Shown: piece by piece, positions 24,926-35,278 of the stretch
How positions within the stretch are numbered: the stretch's first letter is position 1
How the letters are laid out: each line of letters opens with the position of its first letter
Source: Asterella californica
Lineage: Eukaryota; Streptophyta; Marchantiopsida; Marchantiales; Aytoniaceae
Direction of reading: 5' to 3'
Length of the DNA: 64,000 nucleotides
Assembly (NCBI GenBank): GCA_036924285.1
Contig: JAYKYS010000009.1
Location: 20,874,001 to 20,938,000, forward strand
The notes under the pieces: generated by a model
What the model saw: the letters and a program-made list of their open reading frames with translations, nothing else
Told to the model about the DNA's origin: nothing
Databases searched by the model: none
Translations under genes and position numbers: made by a program

Positions 24926-25857
24926 AAAGAAGGAAAGGAGGAAAGGGTTAGGGGACTCGTTCTGTTGCACTGCGCATTTGCTGGTTGCATCGAGTTCGGG
25001 CATTTGAAGCAGAACAGTTCGACCGTGCCACGAGCGAACTGTAGTTGGGGAAGAAACAGACAACAACACGAGGAAACGAGCGATCAAGAGCGGGACGAAG
25101 AGAGAGAGAGAGACAGAGAGAGAGAGAGTGTGAGAAAGGGACTGGACGGGCCGGTGAAACGCAAGGAGAGGAGGCGAGGGGAGTGGAGAAGAGGGGAGGG
25201 CAAGGGAAGAGTGTGGGACTTCGACGAAACACATGTTGGAGACTAGAGCGGAGGACATTTGATGGGATGATGAAAGAATAGGACGAAGATTGGAGACGAG
25301 GAGGAGGAGGAAGTTGAGGGTTGGATTATGACGTCGGTGTTTTGACTGAAGAGGAGACGAGTGAAGAATAGATGACTTGAAGAGGGGTTGTTTTAATGCG
25401 ATGTTGCTGAGTACGGAGGCAGAGTGGATGCAGTCCCGCAGTATCATACTTGAAATGGAATTATAGGGCTTCCTGTTTCAGGCGATCAATCGGTCGGATT
25501 GGATGGAGCAGCTTTGTGGGATACGGGAAAATGGATTAGTCTGTTGCTCGTGGCGGCAGTTGATTTCGAATTCTCAGTTGCAGACAGTGGGTTTACTGGA
25601 GTGTGGCAAGTGATTTTTAGCTTTGAGTGCGAGTCGGAACCAGCTCGGATGCTGGAAGTGTAGGTTGCTTTTTTCTTGGTCATGTGGGCCGGCTTTGGCT
25701 GGACGTCTTGGAGGTCCGGAACTTCGTAGCAGAAGTGGTGACTGTCACAAAGGATCATAGTATGTCTCTGCTGCGAGTTCTGTGTTTGCTCACAGCACCG
25801 AAGGTGTGGTCGTGAGTTACTTAAGCACAACTGGTGCTTTTTCTACGTTTCTTGAAT
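24926..25857. repeat. Duplicate of the YODA-like leader segment (inverted copy)
   Basis: The reverse complement aligns with about 1,596-2,637. Landmarks include the GA run at 25,098-25,137 (CT run near 2,405-2,455 in the source) and TTTCTTGAATA at the 25,850 end. The match stops at 24,926, where the promoter copy at 20,412 would continue. Confidence 0.82.
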
Positions 25858-28800
25858 AACTTGATTTCTAACACTTTCTGTTGCGTTTCCTAGACTTGTT
25901 GTTGTGAGTTAAATGGGGGGTTTATGTGGACTGATAGGCTTTACGGAGCTTAGGTTGGAAAACTGTTCTGCAGCACGTGCACGTACATAATCGCCACCTG
26001 CGTGCGTTATGGTCGTTGTCCTTAATAGGCTTCTTTGCACTATCGCGTTGTGTTTGACTGTGTTGTCGTTGACTGTCGATACATCATCATATAGTCTTGT
26101 TGCATCTGGGCCTTACTTCTGCTTTCCCTTCTTGAGGACTTATTGCTGATTTGCTGCTTATCCTTCCGAAGGATGTCCTATGTTCACAGCCATTTACGAA
26201 GGAGATCTTCATTTGCATGATCCAAGGTTTTCTGTACTTGAATGGTACTTTTATGTTTATTTCTGTGACCTTTCTTTGCATTATTTGGAACCTTCTAGTA
26301 TGCTTTGACCCGATATCTCACATACTGGAATGTCTGCAATTTCAAACTATTGTAGCCAGTTAACATTAACTGAATTGGTATGGGGAGTCTCTCGTCCCCA
26401 ATAGTTTGGTTAATCTGCTCCCTCGTTGAACCTTTGCTCGTCGAACTTAAAGCTCGAAATTCGTGTTTCCATAAAACCTTGTTTACATGCATGTAAACAT
26501 GAAGTGTTTTAAGTTCTTTAATGGTGCTAACGTTTATACTCATCCAATATCCGAGAGAGCGAAGATCCATGAGCAACTCGCGTTTCGATTCCTTGTCCTC
26601 AAATCTCTTCGACTCAAATATCTAGTTCATCTCGAAATTAGTTCGTCGGTTGTTTTGGAGCAAAAAATGTTACCAAGGAAAAGACCTCAGCAATAACAAG
26701 AAGTTCTGTCAATCCTCATTCTCGAGAGATCCGACCTAGGTTTACGGTTTATAGTTTTTATCGCATCCCATGAATGTGAAGCTCCTAGGGGAACCACAAC
26801 TTGATAGTCGAGCTACGGTTGGATCGAATGAAGCATTAGTAATCTGGATCACATTTGGCACTAGTCAGGGATGCAATTCGCAAGCATGCAAGACACTGGC
26901 CGGTTTATGTTAATTGAACAACTGCAGTTTCTGGGTTCACAAGGAAGTGCAGCCGGTAAAACTCCTGATCCAGAGGATGTTTTACGTTCCTCTCTTTGCT
27001 CGGTTGCAGGTGTTTGTGTTTCGGAGTTCACTAACTCTTCTACCTGAGCATGTTGGGATTTGCCTCCGCTCTAGCAGGGGCCAGCGGAAATGCCACTCCA
27101 TTATCGAACAATCCGTTGGGCAGGCCTTTATTTAAAATCAGAGATGCAGCCAGTAGAGGATACTGCGGAAGATTGGCCTGCAGACCTGTATCTTGATAGA
27201 TGATGCTTCCATACTCGATGTGATCGTTGGTGTCAATCATATACCTGTCCCCAACTTTCTACATTACTGCAGAGCGCTTAAAGTCGGAATGCAGGTTCTT
27301 TTCTCTATCTTTGCTCCTTGAAGTTTATAGTTTCTGTGATCCTCATTGTATGACAGGTTGCACAGATTAGTTCACCTGAATGATCAGTACCCGCTAGAGA
27401 GATCGACATCCAGGACACAGAAGTATCAGTTCGAATCTTGGAGAAAACAGTTCATTTCTTTTGACCATAAATTCTCCAAATATACATAGTTCTTACAACT
27501 TAAACTACAGAACTAACTGCATAATTTGGTAATGTACTAACCGATACGTTTCCCCATAGCGAGATCTTCATACGCCACCGCAACGACTTCGTGGAAGGAT
27601 AATCGCCTACGAGCTAAGGACCGGTTTCAGCACTGTACTGACCTTGGCGAGTTTGTATGGATCTGATCTCTGTAGAGTTTATGGTCCCATAAATTACGCA
27701 GCGAACTGTTTTGGATTCAAAGTTCAAAAGAAATAAAGCGAAAGCTTTTCTATCTTAGTCGCATGATCTTTACACAGTTTGCTCTCTATCGCCTGTCTTC
27801 TTCGTACTTCGTAGTACTTCTTCTTCTGACTTCTTCCGGTTCAACGTAACATGCCTTATGCTCGAAATGCTTCAGAGACTTAGAGTATAAGTACACACAA
27901 ACATTAAACTAAGCGTGTATGTTCCTACGAAAGGACCGAAATGTATTAGTTCCTCTAAGTAGTCGTAGAAGTTGATATTAATCTTAGACCCGCAGAATTC
28001 TAAACCCACACGTTTTGAACAATCTCGTAGAAGGTGAACATGGAACAAAATTTACTAAATCCATATAATACGTAGATTCTCGGACTCGTGAACAAGAAAT
28101 CCTTCGTCCGAAGATAACGACGAGTTCCTCGATCACACTTGCGAGATGGTGTCAGATTCGAAGGGGAGGCGTAAAAGCATTCCGCATCTTCGCAACTAGC
28201 AAGCGACCAACTTTGCAACTCCGTGAGCTTGACCGACCGTTTGTTCATGCAACTTACCGTCCTGCGGAACGTCCATCCATCGTGACACATCATACTAGGA
28301 CTGTTGAACTCAGAAGTACTACTCACGATGAGTCGTCCGCGAGGGTGCATTAGGGGGTCTCAAAGTTCAGAGGAAAGATTCTTCAACGACAGGGAGATAA
28401 GTGTTCGTAAAATTGTCACAAGTATGGTTGTATATAACTGCGAATCATTCTGGATCGCGTCTGTGACTGAACATCAAGATTTTATCATTGATTATTTTTT
28501 TATTTATACACTCAAAATAATTACTCAGAACAGTAGAGAATCCATTGCAGAAAAAAGCAGAAGAAACGGATGAAGAGTTTAGAAAAAGCCCACGGTGTTT
28601 TCCTGCGGATACCTCAGGAGGTGCCCACATGAAACGCTGACCACAGTCTGGCCGAAATTGTAACTCATGCCCGTGGTTCTCGAATATTTCAGAAGATTGC
28701 TAACTTTGACACCCCTATTAGTCCGAAATAAACTTAAGTATGTAAACTTCGTATTTATTAGTTAGTATGTATACTTTGATGATCGTTCACAAGGTATCTC

Positions 28801-29300
28801 GCTTTGCAAGTGGACTTCGTCGCTCGAAACTAGATGACGGATCCGGTTTTCAATCAAACCCTCCAGTTTGACATCCCCTACTACTCACATTTCATCCAAT
28901 ATCCATACTACAATAGAAATCCATACAGAACGGACAATACTCTCCTAAAACTCACAAAGGTGATTCAGTATTATGAAATTTGACACAAACTCTATTTTAT
29001 CTTGTGACAAGCTAAAATTATTTATTATCGTAAGAGAGGTCATCAGAATACTATCGCAAGAGGTTGTATTTTCTGATGGTCTCTAGGGCCGTACACATCA
29101 ACATCACCTAGACTCGTATCTTTTTTGCCGTATAAGATGGATAATATCTTGGACAAAATGATCCATTGAATTTTGTAAAGCAAATTCTTTTCGAAATCAT
29201 CATGTGGATCATTCTGATTGATGCAAAGACGTTTCTGTGCAAATGGTCTTCAGTCCTTGCTCTTGTAAAGACTAAAGACTCCCTTAGATTGCGATGTGTA
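25858..29300. other. Unassigned sequence, no gene identified
   Basis: No motif I can name. Somewhat more GC-rich patches occur at 26,900-27,250 (minus frame with LPNGLFDNGVAFPLAPARAE), 27,540-27,640 (minus frame RRRLSFHEVVAVAYEDLAMG) and 28,090-28,350. They may be eroded exons or transposon fragments. Confidence 0.35.
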
Positions 29301-29307
29301 CAATCTA

Positions 29308-29600
29308 ACATGTCACTGACTTGGCAAAGTGACTGGTTTTACAATCGATAGTAAATCAGAGTATGATCAAGCAATACATAGTTAAGAGAGTGTGATAAAC
29401 ACAACAATCTAATAAGGGTCTCTATCGACTCAGAGGTATGATATGACATGGCAAAATGACTAAATCATCGATAGCAAGTCAGAGATCTGATAAATAATAT
29501 ATCGTTAAGAGGGTAATAATCTAGTACAAAATAGATATCCGAAGTGTATATCGACTCAACAATATGATCAAACGATATTTCATCTAGAGAGTGTGATAAA
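29308..29600. repeat. Degenerate ~123-126 bp tandem repeat
   Basis: CGATAGTAAATCAG at 29,346 recurs as CGATAGCAAGTCAG at 29,469, and TATCGACTCA at 29,423 recurs at 29,549. Neighbouring words (CATGTCA/ATGACATGGCAAA, TAGTTAAGAGAG/CGTTAAGAGGG) keep the same spacing. A further diverged unit is seen at about 34,080-34,160. Confidence 0.55.
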
Positions 29601-29865
29601 GCAAAACAAATCTACTAGAAGTGTAATCAAGCAAGATCTCAATTCTCACTACTCGAGGTGCTACCAAACAAGAGGATGTGATAAAATACAACAAACTTAT
29701 TAAGGTGTGATAAAACAGATTTTGAGTTCCGAATACAGAAAAGTGACTCCTGGTTGTATTACGATTATTTTTAAAAAAAAGTTATCTTCTATATACCATC
29801 AGCGAATTAAACCTCAAAATCCAAATGCTCGTATTACCTAGTGAGTGATAGCTGCAATGGCTAAC
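29601..29865. repeat. Interspersed TGTGATAAA-type words
   Basis: Variants such as GTGTGATAAAGC, GTGTAATCAAGC, ATGTGATAAAAT and GTGTGATAAAAC recur at irregular spacing. Similar words and their complements appear on the other side of the Rep locus at 33,840-34,540. Confidence 0.4.
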
Positions 29866-29898
29866 TCACAAGAAGGAACCTGAAAGCTTTCTTTCTGA
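29866..29898. repeat. 33-bp direct repeat, left copy flanking the Rep/HUH locus
   Basis: Identical to 33,601-33,633 at 32 of 33 positions; the core is AAGGAACCTGAAAGC followed by TTTCTTTCTGA. The two copies bracket 3,702 bp containing the Rep-like gene. Confidence 0.75.
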
Positions 29899-29918
29899 GA
29901 CATATGAGACAGGATATT

Positions 29919-29953
29919 CACCTCATGTACACTTCAGAAGTGTACTTGAGGTG
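29919..29953. repeat. Hairpin 1 (17-bp arms)
   Basis: CACCTCATGTACACTTC pairs with GAAGTGTACTTGAGGTG across a single base, with one mismatch. It lies 20 bases inside the left direct repeat and abuts hairpin 2. Confidence 0.8.
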
Positions 29954-30001
29954 TTATTTATGAGCTAATCCTTCTTTTAGGAAGGGTTAGCTCATAAATA
30001 A
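29954..30001. repeat. Hairpin 2 (21-bp arms, 6-nt loop)
   Basis: The arm at 29,954-29,974 (TTATTTATGAGCTAATCC then TTC) pairs with 29,981-30,001 with one mismatch around the loop TTTTAG. It starts at the base after hairpin 1 ends. Either could act as a DNA or RNA hairpin. Confidence 0.85.
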
Positions 30002-30670
30002 TGTCTCAAACATTGATCTCATCCGTAAAATACAATTGATTTATAGTGGGTTAGTTCCAAGTAGAGTGACTGCGCTTATGGGTTCTTTTGATATCTGGAG
30101 TCCACGTGTTCCGTTAGCCTTGACATGTTTAAATTAAAGTTTTTAAATATAGTAATTTAATTTTAGATATTAAGATATTTAAACTTTAGACTTGTCCTTT
30201 GACTTCTATTCATGAAACCAATCACTTGTATTTTTCCTTCCCTTCATTTTCTTCACTTCTTTTTCTTCTTATTTGTACAAGGCCGTGGGGCAGGATATTC
30301 ACAGGACTCTTTCGGCTGCTTATTCACCTCAAACATGTTCACTTTCCCTGCTCCCGCCAAGAGGGATTATTTTTTTCCCGGTTGGTTTCTTGACTTCGAG
30401 GTGACGGGTTTTTTTTAAGGAATTTTTGTTCTATCCCTCGCGCTACATTCTCGTTTTCTCCTTCTCCTCCCCGTGAAAAAAGGCGTCCTGTGCTGTCCGC
30501 GCTTTTTGTTCCTTCTTCCTTGATGTGAGGTTTGTCTTGCATTCAGAATCCCAGCCTTGCGAAGATAATGGCCACGGTGGGCCTTGGTAACTTTATTAAT
30601 AAAAGTAAATCAGTACACTTGTCTAGATCGATAAGCAGGATATTGCTTTTTGCGCCCAATTATGTTTTAC

Positions 30671-30779
30671 TGTACTTAACGCTCGTACACACGAAGAGCA
30701 TACTGTTTTACTGTCTATGTCTTATTGTACTTATCGCTCGTCTTATACACACAAAGAGCGTGTTGTTTACTGTCTATGT
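30671..30779. repeat. Tandem pair of ~55-bp units with GCTC/GAGC hairpins
   Basis: TGTACTTAACGCTCG...ACACACGAAGAGC at 30,671 recurs as TGTACTTATCGCTCG...ACACACAAAGAGC at 30,726, each followed by TTTACTGTCTATGT. Within each unit CGCTC and GAGC(G) can pair over a loop. The pair lies just beyond the stop of the Rep-like gene. Confidence 0.65.
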
Positions 30780-30795
30780 AAAGATGAAAACCTTC

Positions 30796-32493
30796 CTATC
30801 CTTCTATACTGTTGGACGGTCTATTGTTGCTGGTATCTCCTGCGACAAATCGGAAAAAAATCAGAACTGCGAACGACACGATGAAAAAACAGTGATTGCC
30901 GAGACAAAAATACAACTCACCTTCTGCACGTCTGGCCGTCATGTCGCGGAGCATAGCACTGCACAACGGCATATACTCAGGAAATGCACGAACAGACTCA
31001 AACAGCGGGCACGCTGCGTCCATTACGGGGGATGGAAGACTTAGCAAGCGCTCCTCCTCCTCAGGACTCACTGGTTCGAAGTACCGTCTGCGAGGTTGCT
31101 GATTGGAAAAAAATATCGTATCTATGTCTCTCATAGTAATTATCTCCGGATGCACAATAGACTTCCATAACGTGTCACTCCTTGCCCGCTGTATCCCGTT
31201 GTCCATCAGCCACCTGCAGGAAGAAGAGTACTTTCCTGACCGGATCATCGATCGCAGCCAAGACCTTAACGTGCTTCCGAGGGGATGCCTGCATTTATAC
31301 TTGTTGAACTACAAGGCTCTCTGCAGAACATTGTTAGAATTCAACTCCACTCGATTTTTAGTATCCGCCGCACCCAGGAGAGTTCTGCAAGCATGGAGTC
31401 AGTGATGTTTTCCATACAGGACTGATGATGGACCTCAGACTTATCCTTCATACAGTACCCGACCATACCGACGAAGGTATGGAGACCTCGGTTGTTAAGT
31501 CTCTTTACACAAACCTCACCGCCCAAGGGCCTACTAGCACCCTTCCAACCTAGAACTGCGATCAACCTCTTCTTCACGTCTACAGGGCTAGAAGCTCGTA
31601 AAGATAAAACTCCCTGGACATGTATGTGCAAGAGAGCCCCACCTCTCTCGACGGATATTAAACCAGTCTCGCATTCGGTATGTATAAAGTTGTATAAAGG
31701 GAGCCAACAACAAAGATCGAGGTCACCTCTTGTCTGACCTACAGTGACAGAAACCTCAAGATTTTTGCTTGCCGTCTCTCTCTGTGGAACAGTCGGACAG
31801 TTCGCTACTCGCTTCGTGCGAGCTGCCTGCCGCATTTGCATCGGAAGAGTACCGACAGTGCTTGCAACCTATCTTGTATATCCGAGGGTTCACAGTGCGG
31901 CAGACGCAGCTCAAGTACTTGCTTCGATACACAAAAATCACGACAGGCTTCAGATAGTCAGTGTCGTCCTGACAAATGTACTTGGGATAAGAAAAAACGT
32001 TTCCCTTTCTATCCCTGAGAACCAGCCACAAATCTGTCGACTCCACGTACAAGAAGGGACCGATTATACACTGGAAACACTCGATAGCTCCCGAAAAAGC
32101 ATAAGAGACTTTAACGTAATCGGAAGCAGACAAAATAAACTCGGGTGGCTTCAAGCAGAAACGGAAATCAATGTAAATGTAATTCCGCGTGAGGTACAGG
32201 TCCTGCTCCGAAAAAGAAAGATAACGTGCAGACAGCAAGGGAAAAGGAGGAGGATTCGATGGAACAGCAAACTTATCGAGTTCACACTTATAACCTTCCA
32301 TACCATGGTTACAAGAAAGTTGTATACCATCCAAGACAGAAGTACGCTGCGGAGACGCAGATCTCAGAGATGATGGTGGTGAAGAGGTCGACGGAACTAA
32401 CAAAGGGCTAGACGGAGCACTACGGTCGGACGAGAGGTCAGGAGAGGGCAGACGGTCATCATCGGTCCCATCCAGCACAGATTCGGTGGCCAT
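30796..32493 (-). pseudogene. Rep-like HUH endonuclease, replitron-like transposase (pseudogene)
   Basis: From an ATG at 32,493 the frame encodes a Ser/Pro-rich N-terminus and an unfamiliar central domain ending in a Cys-rich stretch (SCVCRTVNPRIYKIGCKHC). After a frame change near 31,756-31,841 it carries ISVERGGALLHIHVQGVL, an HUH metal-binding motif (HIH, 31,620-31,628), then FVGMVGYCMKDKSEVHH, a YxxK nuclease motif (Tyr 31,455-31,457, Lys 31,446-31,448). After a second frame change near 31,385 comes GAADTKNRVEL, NNVLQRAL, a TAG, then MIRSGKYS, LWKSIVHPE and TMRDIDTIFF. This order matches Rep-like HUH proteins of algae and protists, which nick DNA through Tyr. No helicase domain is seen, unlike Helitrons. 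Introns could explain a frame change, but the TAG suggests a pseudogene. Confidence 0.7.
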
Positions 32494-32813
32494 TGACGAA
32501 AAAGAAAGAGAAGTGGGAAGAGAAGTACCAGGGGCTGAACCGAGGCGAAGAAAGCAATTAGAAATTGAAACAATCTTCGACGAACACCGTGGACGTGCAA
32601 GCAGACAGTCCATTGAAAGGATTCGCCATCCTCGACCGAGATGATGTAACGCGAACGTCGTCAGGTACGTCCCGTGCGCAGAACCGCGAGCTAACAGAAG
32701 TAAAGCGGGCACCGTCTGAGATGCAATGAACCGTGCAACCATCGACCGAGCAGATGTACAAATGACGGTTGTTCTTCACTGACCATCATGCTGTCGATTT
32801 GTCGAACAAGAAA

Positions 32814-33242
32814 ATGTCAAACCTGAAGGACAATTTGTCGATTGCTCGGTTTTCCTCCGAAGGAGAACCGAGCAAACGAGCAAATGTATCAGCAAACAAG
32901 AAAACAAAGTTCCGAGCACCAATCCCCGAAGCAGAAAGAATCGACAAAGAACATCCGCGACGACGACAACAATCCGCGAGAAAGAGAAAACCGATGTCCT
33001 TGACGAATGCCGTGCCGACCGAACCAGAGGAGAAGAAAAAGAATGTCACGAGAAGGAACGGCGACGACGACAGAATGAGCTGCACGAGAAATTCGAAGGA
33101 GATAACCCTTCCAGCAGCAGATCTTGAGAACGAGAGAAGGAGCCCGATGCTCCCAACGGGTGCCGTGCCAACCAAACTTGACGAAAATACGAATGCCGAT
33201 AATTCCATGGGAGAAAGAGGACGAGAGGCCGAGACGGCGTGA
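32814..33242 (+). CDS. Uncharacterised basic/acidic ORF divergent from the Rep-like gene
   Basis: From the ATG at 32,814 the frame encodes about 143 residues. It holds a basic stretch HPRRRQQSARKRKP that could be a nuclear localisation signal, then a motif present twice: TNAVPTEPEEKKKN and TGAVPTKLDENTN, each following an Arg/Lys-Pro-Met segment. It is GC-richer than its surroundings, hydrophilic and probably disordered. It lies about 320 bases from the start of the Rep-like gene on the other strand, inside the same direct-repeat-bounded interval, so it may be accessory cargo. The opposite strand is also open here, so coding status is uncertain. Confidence 0.35.
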   Translation: MSNLKDNLSIARFSSEGEPSKRANVSANKKTKFRAPIPEAERIDKEHPRRRQQSARKRKPMSLTNAVPTEPEEKKKNVTRRNGDDDRMSCTRNSKEITLPAADLENERRSPMLPTGAVPTKLDENTNADNSMGERGREAETA

Positions 33243-33600
33243 AGAAGCGTGGAGCGTCAATGCCGCCAATTCCGCGGCCCCGCCGTCGTCTGCCTCGTTA
33301 CATGGGCCCTAAAACAGCGCTGCACGCATCGTCCGCATCTGTGCATGGCAGAAATCCGAAGTCGAATTCGACTCAAATGGACGTTAATCCGTCGGCCTGA
33401 ACGGCTATCTCTCGTCTCTGGCCTCCAACGTTAGCCCCGCGATAAAGAAGGCGTTATCTTACCGCCGATAAAGAAAGCGGCTAAGTCGAAGAGAAAAATA
33501 AATCACTAACAACCTTCTGCCAGCCAACCGGCATTAAAGAAAACTGCGAACAGTCCTTGCTTTCGCCGTTATCATGCATTTCTCACTTGGGGATGCTTAT

Positions 33601-33633
33601 TCACAGGAAGGAACCTGAAAGCTTTCTTTCTGA
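33601..33633. repeat. 33-bp direct repeat, right copy flanking the Rep/HUH locus
   Basis: Partner of 29,866-29,898 (one difference). It is preceded by GCTTAT, making the junction word TTATTCACAGGA. Confidence 0.75.
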
Positions 33634-34990
33634 TTTCTTTTATAATGTGGGTTTGGTCGTCACCTTTTAATTCTTACAGGTAAATCTTCCTACTTTTCCT
33701 TTTCACGATCCGTTGCTTTCTGAATTTTCCCCTCCTCGATCCGGATCCATTTCCACCAACTACTTCCGGAGTTCAAAAAATGGAAAATGATTGCTTTGAA
33801 CATGGCCATCCATCCACAAAAGTTAACATCTCTTAGTGTGATCTAACAGAATTGATCACACCTCACTAGGTTTGTTGTATCTGATCACACTCTCTTAGTG
33901 TTATGTAGTGGTTAATCATACTTTTTACTGACTGTCGATAGTATTATTAAGTATTTTTTAATTATGATTAAATTTTTATAGAGAGTAATACTAATTATGT
34001 TATCATTTTATTGTTTTTGAGCAATGATCAATGTCCAAAAAGCTGATGTGTGTAATTTGATATGTCATTGAAATACTAACATAATAACAAGTTTGACAGT
34101 TGATAGAAAATCAAAGGTGCATCAAACAATATATCACTCACAAAAGTGTGATTAAGTAAATTTATGAAGAGATTAACTTGACCGCAACTCTAATATTTTT
34201 CTCGGACTTGATTTCACTTTTTTTTTAACTTTGCAATATTTTATCAAGTTCAGTAAGTTTATCATCATGTGAAGACACAAAACAAATAAGAGACTGAATA
34301 GATGAAGAAATATTAAACTGAACATTTCAAGAAGATATATGCTTTGTGTTAACATATACATCTCGCATTCAAAAGAAGTGACATTTCGTCAGTCAAGGGT
34401 GTGCTCAAGTAACACAAAGTTAAGAAGAGTGAGATGAAATATCATAAACATATTAGGGATGCGACCAAGTAAAATTCTGAGTAAAATTTTGAAGAGATTA
34501 ACCATATTGGACCAGAAATTGGCTTGATCATACCCCCAATATGATCGTTGCGCCTTCCCTCTTAACATTTGGTTGTTTGATCATACCCAACCTGCCACCG
34601 ACCGTCCGACTAGTATACTGTGCCATGTAGATCAAGTCATGTGCCATGAGATCAAGCCATGTCACTCTACACTGTCAGCTTGTGCAAATGCACAGTTTGA
34701 CGTGAGGCGTGTCCCACTGAAAACGAGTGGGAAAGGACCAGACGGTCCCACAAGGCGTGAAGATGCACAGACAGTTTAGAGCATTCCAGACGCGATGTGA
34801 TATAGAGGAGAAAGCATTAGATAACAAGCACGATGGCAATACAGATGAATGACAATCGATGAAACGCGCGCGAGAAGTTACGTGCGAAGACAGTCCTTGT
34901 TACCATTAGAAGATTAGAGAGTGTACAGTGAATTAGGGTGTAAAACAGAGCTATGTCTCAAGCTTCTGATGCACCAAGGAAGCTTGATGA
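33634..34990. other. AT-rich spacer with TGATCACAC words, no gene seen
   Basis: Contains TGATCACACCTCA, TGATCACACTCTC and GTGTGATTAAGT, related to the words at 29,600-29,740, and a diverged copy of the ~123-bp unit. 34,600-34,960 is less AT-rich but carries no recognised motif. Confidence 0.4.
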
Positions 34991-34997
34991 GTTTTAG

Positions 34998-35278
34998 AAA
35001 CGATGTGCTCACTCGCTGAATTCAATGAATGTATCGGCAATGTGTCTTCTCAGTGGATTTCAGCTTCCATTCAACTTTCTAAACTGGTGGAGTTGCTGAA
35101 GGAAAAGATGCGGATGAAGATCTTGGAGCCGTAGTTTGCACCGTATTCAAGCAGATGGTTTACAGTGTTCTAAGAAGAATAGGTCTCCACGATTCATGCA
35201 AGACATGCAACTAGTGAACGCAGTAACAATCAGAAATGCTGAGGTGGGACTGATTGTGGATGAGTTTGCTGAAGCGTT
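34998..35278 (+). pseudogene. Reverse transcriptase N-terminal part (host element)
   Basis: Plus frames give LSKLVELLKEKMRMKILEP, a stop, FAPYSSRWFTV, then after a shift FMQDMQLVNAVTIRN and VDEFAEA. This is the RT finger region of one Gypsy group, in which QDMQ-VN-VTIRN precedes the first catalytic Asp. It is cut after GAAGCGTT by the nested element and resumes at 40,301 with TTTGCAGGAAGAGC in the same register. Confidence 0.7.
35274..35278. repeat. Target site duplication, left copy (nested element)
   Basis: GCGTT here and TCGTT at 40,296-40,300 flank the nested element. Removing the element and one copy restores the RT reading register, which supports the call despite one mismatch. Confidence 0.65.

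Noticed and set aside
24848..25447. 199-codon minus-strand ORF and the related 2,290-2,822 ORFs
   Set aside because: Ser/Leu-rich frames across the CT/GA-rich leader segment; the duplicate copies do not keep the same frame, so noncoding leader is a better explanation.
27040..27240. 66-codon minus-strand frame with LPNGLFDNGVAFPLAPARAE
   Set aside because: Looks protein-like but I cannot match it to any family and the plus strand is also open; not called as a gene.
31744..32373. 209-codon plus-strand open frame
   Set aside because: Lies opposite the Rep-like gene, whose frames carry recognisable HUH motifs; the plus frame has no motif.
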